This document shows, piece by piece, positions 1 to 5,477 of a DNA stretch of 10,259 nt. Positions within the stretch are counted from its first letter, which is position 1, and each line of letters opens with the position of its first letter. Source of the DNA: GCA-2733415 sp965178635 (GTDB taxonomy: Bacteria > Bacteroidota > Bacteroidia > Flavobacteriales > Flavobacteriaceae); contig CBCXVT010000016.1 in NCBI GenBank assembly GCA_965178635.1, forward strand, positions 1 to 10,259, written 5' to 3'. The notes under the pieces are model-generated. The model worked only from the letters and a program-made list of their open reading frames with translations. It was not told the origin of the DNA and searched no databases. The translations under genes and the position numbers were made by a program.

Positions 1-90
1 GGACTTTCAAAATCTTGTAATGCTCTGTTAACCGATTTGTGAAAATAGCGGTTATTTTGCAATGTTTTGGTTTACATTTCTATCTAAATA

Positions 91-98
91 CAAAGATA
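91..98 (-). promoter_or_regulatory. Candidate leftward promoter -7 element (TATCTTTG)
   Basis: Read on the minus strand, this is TATCTTTG, an exact match to the Bacteroidota -7 consensus TAnnTTTG. A TTTG lies 15 bases upstream of it, which is somewhat closer than usual for the -33 element. About 29 bases downstream, a TTG at 62-60 opens a leftward frame that stays open for 20 codons to the window edge. It could be the 5' end of a gene lying outside the window, but the stretch is too short to call a gene. Confidence 0.3.
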
Positions 99-186
99 CT
101 AAAACCTAATATTCAAACCTATATAAATAGAATCAAACACTATGACACTAGTGTGTATTGATGAGTTTATACCTCTGCAGGCATTG

Positions 187-393
187 TTAAGAGACTACTT
201 CAAGATACTTATCAATTACGTCCTCTTCAATTCCGCAATACTCTGCAAATTCATTAGGAGTGATAAACTGATGTGATTGTTTTCCAAAATGTAGTTTTAT
301 CTTACTAATTAGGTAACGACTATAGCGTTCACTTCTTCCAGTAAGAAACATAATATCTTTTGTGTAAATACAATGTCTTTTGATATTTCTCAT
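187..393 (-). CDS. Small basic protein, probable DNA-binding regulator
   Basis: This 68-residue protein has a basic N-terminal half (RHCIYTKDI at 6-14, then SERYSRYLISKIK at 21-33). A more acidic helix-rich end follows (TPNEFAEYCGIEEDVIDKYL, 45-64). The pattern resembles small Bacteroidota proteins with a helix-turn-helix or excisionase-like fold, in which the 'kD+...G.Se+Y....i..IK' stretch forms the first helices. I know that pattern only as a recurring unnamed family. The start is the ATG at 393; the only other Met is residue 15. The gene is transcribed away from the four-gene block at 539-2103, across a spacer with TCGGCAAAA repeats. It may therefore regulate that block, which is an inference from position. 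It has no signal peptide or membrane segment. Confidence 0.6.
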   Translation of the reverse strand: MRNIKRHCIYTKDIMFLTGRSERYSRYLISKIKLHFGKQSHQFITPNEFAEYCGIEEDVIDKYLEVVS

Positions 394-424
394 ACTTCAT
401 CTATAGACTATCTTAGGTTGAAAC

Positions 425-469
425 TGGCAAAATCGGCAAAATCGGCAAAAAACGCCCTTTTCGGCAAAA
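425..469. repeat. Iterated TCGGCAAAA units in the divergent spacer
   Basis: TCGGCAAAA occurs exactly at 433-441, 442-450 and 461-469. A fourth, imperfect copy (TGGCAAAA) lies at 425-432. The first three units are back to back and the last follows after 10 bases. They lie in the 145-base spacer between the leftward regulator-like gene and the rightward block starting at 539. Tandem units of this size in a divergent promoter region usually bind a protein (operator or iteron). The binding partner here is unknown; the small gene at 187-393 is the obvious candidate. Confidence 0.6.
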
Positions 470-538
470 TTGACAATCGGTTTATGGTTTACTACTTAAA
501 GATACGGAGCTTTATTGAGAACAAAAAATTATAGAATT

Positions 539-1294
539 ATGGCAAGGCAAACAGGTATTATTAAATTAAAGGGAACTCTAGATGATATTTCCTTTTACAA
601 AAGTAGTGACGGACATTTAGCTCGTACCAAAGGAGGTGTTGATGCAAACCGTATCGCAAATGACCCAGCGTTTCAACGTACGCGAGAGAATGGTTCAGAA
701 TTTGGTCGCGCTGGTAAAGCTGGTAAACTGATTCGAAATTCTATTCGTGTGTTATTGCAAAATGCAAAAGACAGACGAGTGGTTAGTAGATTAACCAAGG
801 ATTTAGTAGCTGTCACCAAAACGGATACAGTAAACCCAAGAGGAGAACGTACTGTACAAGATGGAGATTTGAGTGGCTTATTGAACTTTGAATTTAACTT
901 CAATGGAAAATTAGCTTCAACACTTTTTGCTCCATTTGTAGCAGCCTTTGATCGTGTGTCAGGGAATGCAGATGTGACATTAGCAGCATTTAGTCCTACT
1001 GTGCGAATTGCAGCCCCTACAGGGACCACTCATTTTAATATTGTTATGGGTGCTGCAGAAGTAGATTTTGCAAATGAGTCATTTGTGTTTGAAACAGCAA
1101 GTTCAGGGATTTTACCCTACACAGCAGCGGACACTGCTCCAATAGCATTGAATGCGGCACTCACTGCAAACTCAGTATTACCAATTATTGAAGTGGTTGG
1201 TATTGAGTTTTACCAGGAAGTAAATGGTGAAATGTATCCATTGAAAAACGGTGCTTACAATCCGCTGTCAATAGCTTTAGTAGATACTGTGTAA
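539..1294 (+). CDS. Conserved hypothetical beta-rich protein, possibly structural
   Basis: This 251-residue protein begins MARQTGIIKLKGTLDDISFY. A basic segment with K/R-rich helices covers residues 28-92. The rest (about 115-251) is rich in Val, Ala, Thr, Phe and Asn in alternating hydrophobic patterns typical of beta sandwiches. There is no signal peptide, no membrane segment and no Cys. I chose the ATG at 539 because the frame's TTG at 515 would add eight non-conserved-looking residues. I recognise it as a recurrent Bacteroidota hypothetical protein. Its opening is reminiscent of DUF6266 proteins, which also start with a short 'I..G.....G...' stretch, but I cannot assign it there. It is the first gene of a tight block: its stop is separated by one base from the next start. 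The composition would suit a phage-like structural or self-assembling protein, which is only an inference. Confidence 0.75.
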   Translation: MARQTGIIKLKGTLDDISFYKSSDGHLARTKGGVDANRIANDPAFQRTRENGSEFGRAGKAGKLIRNSIRVLLQNAKDRRVVSRLTKDLVAVTKTDTVNPRGERTVQDGDLSGLLNFEFNFNGKLASTLFAPFVAAFDRVSGNADVTLAAFSPTVRIAAPTGTTHFNIVMGAAEVDFANESFVFETASSGILPYTAADTAPIALNAALTANSVLPIIEVVGIEFYQEVNGEMYPLKNGAYNPLSIALVDTV

Positions 1295-1295
1295 T

Positions 1296-1718
1296 ATGGA
1301 ATTAGTACTCCAAAGACACTATTACAAAGAGGGCACAAATAGTACCCTCTTTGTTAATGGTCATTTTATCTGTTTTATGATAGAATTGCCATGGAAAGAT
1401 AATCAAAGAACCGTGTCTTGTATTCCGGAAGGGACTTATGAGATACGTCCACGGTATTCAGAGCGGTTTAAAGCTCATTTACAAGTCTTAGGTGTCACAA
1501 AACGCAGTTTGATCTTAATTCATCCTGCAAATGACGCACAAAAGGAGTTAGAAGGTTGCCTGTCACCAGTTAGTCAGTTGTCAGGAATAGGAAAAGGTTG
1601 GTCGTCACGACCAGCTATGCAAAAATTGCTTTCACTTTGTTATCAAGCTTTAGAGTGTAAAGCAGCATTACGATTAACCATAACATCAGAACATTATGAA
1701 TTTAATAGAACGGTATAA
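1296..1718 (+). CDS. DUF5675 family protein, possible YkuD-like peptidoglycan-active enzyme
   Basis: This 140-residue protein matches the DUF5675 layout as I know it. It opens with a strand pair (LVLQRHYYKEGTNSTLFVNG), followed by a 'C.IPEGTYEI' segment (42-50). Next come ILIHPAND (73-80) and EGCLSP (86-91), and then a helical C-terminal part. The His76 ... Gly87-Cys88 arrangement resembles the catalytic His and Cys of YkuD L,D-transpeptidases, so it may act on peptidoglycan. That is an inference from the motif; the family itself has no assigned function. There is no signal peptide, so reaching the wall would need a holin or another export route. Two tiny membrane proteins follow directly. 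Its last 23 bases overlap the next gene in another frame, which indicates translational coupling. Confidence 0.85.
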   Translation: MELVLQRHYYKEGTNSTLFVNGHFICFMIELPWKDNQRTVSCIPEGTYEIRPRYSERFKAHLQVLGVTKRSLILIHPANDAQKELEGCLSPVSQLSGIGKGWSSRPAMQKLLSLCYQALECKAALRLTITSEHYEFNRTV

Positions 1719-1914
1719 TAAACCCACACCAAAGTTTTTTAAAGTCTTACGAAACATCGGTATTGCATTAGCTACCGCTGGAGGTGCCATTATAGCAGCG
1801 CCAGTAAGCATGCCTGCATTAGTAGTCACTATTGCAACGTATATGACAGTAGCTGGAACAGTGGCAACAGCAGTAAGTCAAGCTGTAGTAACAGATGAGG
1901 TTCCTAAATCTTAG
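1696..1914 (+). CDS. Small two-segment membrane protein (holin-like)
   Basis: This 72-residue protein has a charged, basic N-terminus (NLIERYNKPTPKFFKVLRN, 2-20). Two hydrophobic stretches rich in Ala, Gly, Thr and Val follow, at about 21-38 and 42-66, with a short polar tail. The size, the pair of small-residue membrane helices and the basic end are holin-like, but I know no named family for it. The ATG at 1696 lies inside the DUF5675 gene, so the two genes overlap by 23 bases. The next gene starts three bases after its stop. Translational coupling of both boundaries is likely. A role in permeabilising or anchoring in the inner membrane is inferred from context. Confidence 0.7.
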   Translation: MNLIERYNKPTPKFFKVLRNIGIALATAGGAIIAAPVSMPALVVTIATYMTVAGTVATAVSQAVVTDEVPKS

Positions 1915-1917
1915 GAG

Positions 1918-2103
1918 ATGTCTTTACTATTGATTGATTCACATACTAAGGCCGGTATTTTAGGCGGTACAATCTTATCAGCTTTTATGAATCTAAGTTG
2001 GCATGCGATAGTTTATACTATAATCATGGCTGCCATCGGGGCTGTAGTTAGTTTTGTAGTCTCCCTATTACTTCGTTGGCTAGTGAAACAGTATTTCAGC
2101 TAA
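1918..2103 (+). CDS. Small membrane protein, last gene of the block
   Basis: This 61-residue protein has a hydrophobic stretch near 12-24 and a longer one at about 30-53, interrupted by an SWHA turn. It ends in a basic amphipathic tail (LLRWLVKQYFS). The ATG at 1918 follows the upstream stop by three bases. The upstream stop codon itself contributes to a TAGGAG sequence, which is too close to the ATG for a standard Shine-Dalgarno site but consistent with re-initiation. It may form a holin/antiholin-like pair with the preceding 72-residue protein; that is an inference from size and topology. No family was recognised. A strong terminator-like inverted repeat lies about 30 bases downstream. Confidence 0.65.
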   Translation: MSLLLIDSHTKAGILGGTILSAFMNLSWHAIVYTIIMAAIGAVVSFVVSLLLRWLVKQYFS

Positions 2104-2134
2104 ATATTTTTAAAAGAGAAGCGAAAAAATCGTC

Positions 2135-2205
2135 AAAAAAAGAAAAGAGAAAGCAATTTATATTGGCACGATAGTGCCGAACTTTGCAGGCTCTTTTCTT
2201 TTTTT
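2135..2205. terminator. Bidirectional terminator with nested hairpin
   Basis: AAAAAAAGAAAAGAG at 2135-2149 is the exact reverse complement of CTCTTTTCTTTTTTT at 2191-2205, a perfect 15-bp stem. Inside it, GGCAC (2165-2169) and GTGCC (2174-2178) close a second hairpin on a GATA loop. GCAA/TTGC (2153-2156 and 2184-2187) can add a middle stem. The outer stem gives a run of T on whichever strand is transcribed. It lies between a rightward block ending at 2103 and a leftward gene ending at 2220, where a shared terminator would be expected. Confidence 0.75.
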
Positions 2206-2219
2206 ATTTAGTACATACT

Positions 2220-2972
2220 TTAATGTATACTAGGAAAGTTTAGCTCTAAAGACCTATATAAATCTCTCATTTTAGAACGCCATCGTATTCTTGCTTGTTG
2301 CCAAGTTTTCCCGTCTGGAGTTATATCTATTCTATCGTTTGAATGCATTGGTCTAGAACTCATGGTATTTCTACTTTTATCGAAAGCCAATAAAGAAGCT
2401 GGATTTTTAATCGGACAATCTTCATCGTCTAAATCAAAAATAGTTTTGTCGGTTGCTGCATTGAACAGTTTTTTCTTTTTGCTTAAATCTTGATATAAGT
2501 CTACTAATTTTATTTGATCAGTTATATAATCCAAGTCATAAATGTCTTTTTTAGCTGAACGGCTAGCAGCACTAACTAACTTAAATAACCCTATATCTTT
2601 AAAAGAAACTAATCGGATGTTATTCTCGATTTCAACAGGATATAAAAACTTCATGTTTTGTAATATCTCAACTTTAATAGTTTCTTCTTCTTTTTGTATG
2701 AAACATCTTAAAAACACATATTGATCGTTTACTTTACAAGGATAATCTAAACCTAATAACGTTTTACCGAAATAATCTTTTAATTCTTTTTCTATTTTAG
2801 AAAATCCATCAACCCCAATAATATCATGACAAAATAAATCTATATCAACAGATTTACGATGATTAAAACGAAGTGCTAAATTGGTACCACCTGCTAAGGC
2901 AAAATTAGAAAGACTAGGTAATTGTTGAAGTTCAAGTAAAACTTGTTTAAGCACATTGGAAACAGCACTCAT
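2220..2972 (-). CDS. AbiEii/AbiGii-type nucleotidyltransferase toxin
   Basis: This 250-residue protein carries the nucleotidyltransferase signature AGGTNLALRFNHRKS (27-41) followed by DID (43-45), whose two Asp residues would hold the catalytic metals. A third acidic residue is probably Glu102 in the strand IKVEIL. The segment RLVSFKDIGLFKLVSAASRS (120-139) and then KKDIYDLDYI matches the Lys/Arg...KDxxDL motif of AbiEii toxins. Proteins of this family use NTPs to modify a target, in some cases the tRNA acceptor end. The substrate here cannot be read from sequence. It overlaps the stop of the upstream DUF6922 gene by four bases, the usual antitoxin-then-toxin order. It may act in phage abortive infection or element maintenance. 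The C-terminal 60 residues are polar and not recognised. Confidence 0.88.
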   Translation of the reverse strand: MSAVSNVLKQVLLELQQLPSLSNFALAGGTNLALRFNHRKSVDIDLFCHDIIGVDGFSKIEKELKDYFGKTLLGLDYPCKVNDQYVFLRCFIQKEEETIKVEILQNMKFLYPVEIENNIRLVSFKDIGLFKLVSAASRSAKKDIYDLDYITDQIKLVDLYQDLSKKKKLFNAATDKTIFDLDDEDCPIKNPASLLAFDKSRNTMSSRPMHSNDRIDITPDGKTWQQARIRWRSKMRDLYRSLELNFPSIH

Positions 2973-3256
2973 ATTTTGAAACGGTAGAAAGGTTCTACAT
3001 TATATCTTTTAGCTATCAACTCACAAACAGAATTACTAATGCGTTCACGCGTATTTCTTAAAATGTTAAGGATAGTTTCTGTAGTATATAACTTCTCTAG
3101 TTTCTGAATGTCTTTTGAAAAGGTTATTTCAGTTGTAGCATACAACGCTCTAGGGATTATAATATCATTATCTTCACTTATAGATAATTTGCTATAATCC
3201 ATATCCCAAAACAAGTGTTTAGGAAACATATTTGTTATGTTAGCTTGGTTTTTCAT
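2969..3256 (-). CDS. DUF6922 family antitoxin-like protein
   Basis: This 95-residue protein contains FPKHLFWDMDYSKLSI (11-26) and then a DNDIIIPRALY segment (29-39), which I recognise as the DUF6922 pattern. The family is commonly found directly upstream of AbiEii-type nucleotidyltransferases in Bacteroidota. The C-terminal part (about 50-95) is helical and basic. It overlaps the toxin gene by four bases, so the two are one operon with coupled translation. The likely role is to block the toxin and possibly to repress its own promoter through the palindromes just upstream. That role is inferred from gene order and the operator candidates. The start is the ATG at 3256, the first in frame after the candidate promoter. 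Confidence 0.82.
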   Translation of the reverse strand: MKNQANITNMFPKHLFWDMDYSKLSISEDNDIIIPRALYATTEITFSKDIQKLEKLYTTETILNILRNTRERISNSVCELIAKRYNVEPFYRFKI

Positions 3257-3260
3257 TACT

Positions 3261-3301
3261 ACTATTATAGTACAAAGATATACAATATTACCATAATAGT
3301 G
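3261..3301 (-). promoter_or_regulatory. Promoter and operator candidates of the toxin-antitoxin operon
   Basis: On the minus strand, TATCTTTG (3280-3273) fits the Bacteroidota -7 consensus exactly and ends 17 bases before the DUF6922 start codon. Immediately downstream lies the perfect palindrome ACTATTATAGT (3261-3271). Upstream of the -7 element, plus-strand CCATAATAGTG (3291-3301) shares the ATAATAGT core with one strand of that palindrome. Two related sites flanking a -7 element suggest an autorepression operator. No convincing -33 element is visible. Confidence 0.5.
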
Positions 3302-3359
3302 TGTTTTTATAGTTTGTTCATTACTGAAACTACTATATAAAACACTTTTTTTAAGGTTT

Positions 3360-3560
3360 AACCATTAAATTGTAAGTCATTTTTGAACAGGTAATCAAAA
3401 AGGCGCGAGCCGCCTGCGAGATGAGCAAGGGTGTTGTGGCAACATAGCCTGATACGTTTTTAATCCAATTATTTTATTAGTTTTTGATTTTTGGAGAAGG
3501 CTGCCACAGCTACGTGTTACACGCGGGTGGCGGAGTTTTTGATCCAAAGAAAAGGTAAGT
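3360..3560. repeat. GC-rich imperfect palindrome in intergenic DNA
   Basis: This stretch is visibly richer in G and C than the flanking genes and has no open frame of note. It contains TGTTGTGGCAACA (5-bp stem, about 3431-3443) and CGTGTTACACG (5-bp stem, about 3513-3523). TGTGGCA in the first half can pair with TGCCACA in the second, and CCGCC near 3410 can pair with GGCGG near 3530. The two halves could therefore fold on each other as one imperfect hairpin. The layout recalls intergenic palindromes (attC-like or REP-like) next to small accessory genes in Flavobacteriia, but no identity can be assigned. Confidence 0.35.
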
Positions 3561-3627
3561 GCTATACTTTATGAGGTGTACCGATAGGGAAATCTGAATA
3601 AACGTTTAGCTCTTACTGCGCGTTACC

Positions 3628-3902
3628 GGATGTAATCATCCTGCTAAGGTGATTTTATACGGCAAAAAAGATGGCTCAAAAACTGTGACACCCTTATGCC
3701 CCAAAGCATACACCCGCCCCACTATTCGAAATCACATGACTTCAAAATAAACCGTTTCACTTCCTTTCTAAGTTCAACCATAGTAATACCTATGCTTGAA
3801 CTTATGAAAACATTTATTTTATTGTCCTTTGCTTTCTCTTTACGCAGTTCTGACGTATGCTTTGGGTCAAGCCCGAAGCGACCCAGCAGGCTCGCAAAGC
3901 AT
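3628..3902. repeat. Cluster of inverted repeats, possible mobile-element remnant
   Basis: Visible structures, in order: GGATG-TAAT-CATCC (3628-3641); CCCAAAGCATAC (3700-3711), which is the exact reverse complement of GTATGCTTTGGG (3855-3866); a hairpin with 9-bp and 5-bp stems at 3769-3804; and ATGCTTTG (3857-3864) with CAAAGCAT (3895-3902) enclosing GGTC...GACC. The 3700-3720 stretch, a C-rich sequence after the first arm, is reminiscent of non-coding DNA I associate with Bacteroidota conjugative transposons. That is a memory-based impression. No gene is credible here; the short frames lack family features. Confidence 0.45.
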
Positions 3903-3933
3903 TAAGTAGCGGTTGCACCCTATGAAATTTATC

Positions 3934-4154
3934 TGCACGCTAGTGCAAACTATACAGGGAAAATAGTTTATGCCTAAGACTACATGTCTCAATCATTTCC
4001 TTTTTTTCATTGCCAAAAAAAGAAACAAAAAAGTCTAGGCTTATGAATCTTGTTTTAAATTGTTTGTTCGCACACTAAATTTTAGAAACTCCCTTCGGTC
4101 AGACAGCCTAAAATTTTTACGTTTATCTCACTGCCAATTATAACAAACAATTTT
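3934..4154. repeat. Nested long inverted repeats, probable interspersed repeat
   Basis: AAATTGTTTGTT (4057-4068) and AACAAACAATTT (4142-4153) are perfect 12-bp inverted arms. They enclose a second pair, AAATTTTAG (4077-4085) and CTAAAATTT (4108-4116). Upstream, GCCTAAGACT near 3972 nearly pairs with AGTCTAGGC at 4032-4040 around a T-run and an A-run. TGCAC-GCTA-GTGCA (3934-3947) and AACTAT...ATAGTT (3948-3967) form further small hairpins. Similar 'aaattttgaaact...cagcaaaatttt' intergenic sequences recur in Flavobacteriia as I remember them. This suggests a dispersed repeat rather than a gene-specific element. Confidence 0.5.
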
Positions 4155-4283
4155 CAATATGCCAATAACCATTCTCCTGAAAAAGAACTCTTGACTTATA
4201 CTACGCTAATCATAAGGCATAACTATTTTGGGTGCAAAAGTAGCTACGGGTGAGGAAGGTATGTATTGTGTGGACTAAAACAA

Positions 4284-4430
4284 ACCCAAAATGCCAACGC
4301 GGATGTGACACCACAGTGGTGTTTTGGGTGGTAGCTGCAAGAGATAAACTTGGTTTCATTACTAATGATGAGATTACCACGGCTTTTTATCAAAAGCCTC
4401 GTAATGACGTAAATCACCTCTTGCAGCTAT
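4284..4430. repeat. Compound palindromic repeat (REP/MITE-like)
   Basis: Two nested palindromes sit side by side. The first has ACCCAAAA (4284-4291) and TTTTGGGT (4322-4329) around ACACCA-CAG-TGGTGT (4308-4322). The second has perfect 12-bp arms TAGCTGCAAGAG (4332-4343) and CTCTTGCAGCTA (4418-4429). These enclose CATTAC/GTAATG (4357-4362, 4401-4406), which in turn enclose GGCTTTT/AAAAGCC (4381-4398). Read on the minus strand, the core (GTCATTACGAGG, then GTGGTAATCTCAT) resembles the dispersed 'GTCATTGCGAGG...GTGGCAATCTCAT' palindrome found in many bacterial genomes. That recognition is from memory. An open frame runs through it from 4250, but it appears to be a by-product of the repeat. Confidence 0.6.
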
Positions 4431-4575
4431 GTTTTAGAGAACAAAAAGGAATGCATGACGAACACCATATTACCTGTTCATGGATGCTTCTATTTACATA
4501 TAGACTCTTTTATAAATATTTGAGTATACTTATTTTCAATTTATTTAATTTTATTACAGTCATTCTTTCAAAGAC

Positions 4576-5082
4576 TTATCTTTTTAAACTCCCTTTAACA
4601 CCCCATCTGATTTCGGATAGTCTGATGTCAGTTTCTTTATATCTTTGGAAAGGGGAGTCTGTAAACGGTACCCAAGGATTAGGCATTTTAGACGCGTATT
4701 TTTGTGCTAATAACTTATCCTCTTGTTTGGTAATTATAGTTACACAGTCTGACAACTTAAGTAGTCTAGCTACGGTGTCTTTGCTTTTGTCAGATTGTTG
4801 AATTAGTTTTGAAATATAACTAGCTGGAATAGCATGTTCATAAGTGAATTTTTTTTTGTCAATGGCACTCCTAGTTAAAGGTTCTGAAATTTGTAAAGTA
4901 TTAAATACCTCTAAAGCATTTTCAGAGATAAAATACTTATCTGAAGCTAAAGAATATCTGGCAATATAATTTTTCAACCCATATGTGGTTGACTGTCCAT
5001 AGTTGAACACATTTTCTACGTTTACTATTCTATAAATAATTTCAAAAATAACGGTTTGTAATTCATTCATATCTAACATCAT
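4576..5082 (-). CDS. Uncharacterised 168-residue protein with EHAIP motif
   Basis: No named family was recognised. The protein has an N-terminal helical half (1-75). It is followed by FTYEHAIPASYI (79-90), then TIITKQEDKLLAQKYASKMP (115-134) and a DSPFQRYKETDI segment (142-153). I associate this order of motifs (EHxxP, then an 'IT..ED..L' segment, then 'MP', then 'D...RY...I') with unnamed bacterial accessory proteins. The EHxxP piece is faintly like HNH-type nucleases, but the other catalytic residues are not visible. There is no signal peptide or membrane helix, so it is presumably cytoplasmic. It starts only two bases after the stop of the secreted DUF6150 gene, so the two are co-transcribed. 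The ATGs at 5082, 5079 and 5070 are all possible starts. Confidence 0.65.
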   Translation of the reverse strand: MMLDMNELQTVIFEIIYRIVNVENVFNYGQSTTYGLKNYIARYSLASDKYFISENALEVFNTLQISEPLTRSAIDKKKFTYEHAIPASYISKLIQQSDKSKDTVARLLKLSDCVTIITKQEDKLLAQKYASKMPNPWVPFTDSPFQRYKETDIRLSEIRWGVKGSLKR

Positions 5083-5084
5083 TA

Positions 5085-5432
5085 TTAATACATCAAGTGT
5101 TTTTTAGAGTTGTTTTCCCAACCAGCCTTGGATTTGTACTTGACGAAATAAATTTTCAAATCTGCCTGCGATTCATAATCTACAAAATAGATTTTTTTAT
5201 CAGCTTGAGACGCATAGTCTACAAAAAACCATTGTCCTTTGTTGCCTTTTGCACTAGAGGCATAGTTTTCTTTAAATACTAACACATCCGCATTTGATGC
5301 GTAATCAACTACAAACACCTTTATGACAGCTTGTGAGACATACTTTGTAGCATAGACTTTTTGTGCATTAACGTTAAACGCAATAAGCATTATAATGATA
5401 CTTATGGATAGGTTAAATTTATAATTATTCAT
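5085..5432 (-). CDS. DUF6150 family secreted repeat protein
   Basis: This 115-residue protein has a clear signal peptide (MNNYKFNLSISIIIMLIAF, then NVNAQ), with cleavage likely after Ala23. The mature part is built from six short repeats with the pattern Y-x-S-x-A at Tyr31, 44, 57, 73, 86 and 99. Spacing is 13 residues except for one 16-residue step, where KGNKGQ is inserted. Typical units read 'FVDYASQADKKIY'. I recognise this as DUF6150, a Bacteroidota family without known function; the regular strand-turn period would suit a small beta-solenoid or beta-hairpin stack. It is probably periplasmic or surface-exposed. It lies in a leftward run of small genes and is followed two bases later by the EHAIP protein. 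Confidence 0.85.
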   Translation of the reverse strand: MNNYKFNLSISIIIMLIAFNVNAQKVYATKYVSQAVIKVFVVDYASNADVLVFKENYASSAKGNKGQWFFVDYASQADKKIYFVDYESQADLKIYFVKYKSKAGWENNSKKHLMY

Positions 5433-5477
5433 ATTATTTTATTACTGTAGTTAAATATTATCAGTTAATTAGCACTA

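Noticed and set aside
145..154. Ten-base palindrome ACACTAGTGT
   Set aside because: It is a single short palindrome without a second copy or adjacent promoter element, so chance cannot be excluded.
673..1029. Leftward 118-codon frame
   Set aside because: It is fully antisense to the 251-residue gene at 539-1294, which has a coherent protein and operon context.
2162..2188. TTGGCACG...TTTGCA, resembling a sigma-54 promoter
   Set aside because: The spacing between the GG and GC elements is far too long for a -24/-12 promoter. The sequence is explained by the hairpin inside the terminator.
3696..3905. Rightward 69-codon frame in the structured region
   Set aside because: It lies over several hairpins and the inverted arms at 3700 and 3855. 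The low-complexity, Ser/Phe-rich translation looks like non-coding DNA.
3257..4575. Retron, group II intron or riboswitch as explanation for the many hairpins
   Set aside because: There is no reverse transcriptase, no recognisable intron domain V and no downstream gene on the relevant strand that such an RNA would control.
4250..4801. Rightward open frame of 183 codons with a GTG start
   Set aside because: Its first third is the compound palindromic repeat, its last third is antisense to the better-supported gene at 4576-5082, and the protein has no family features.
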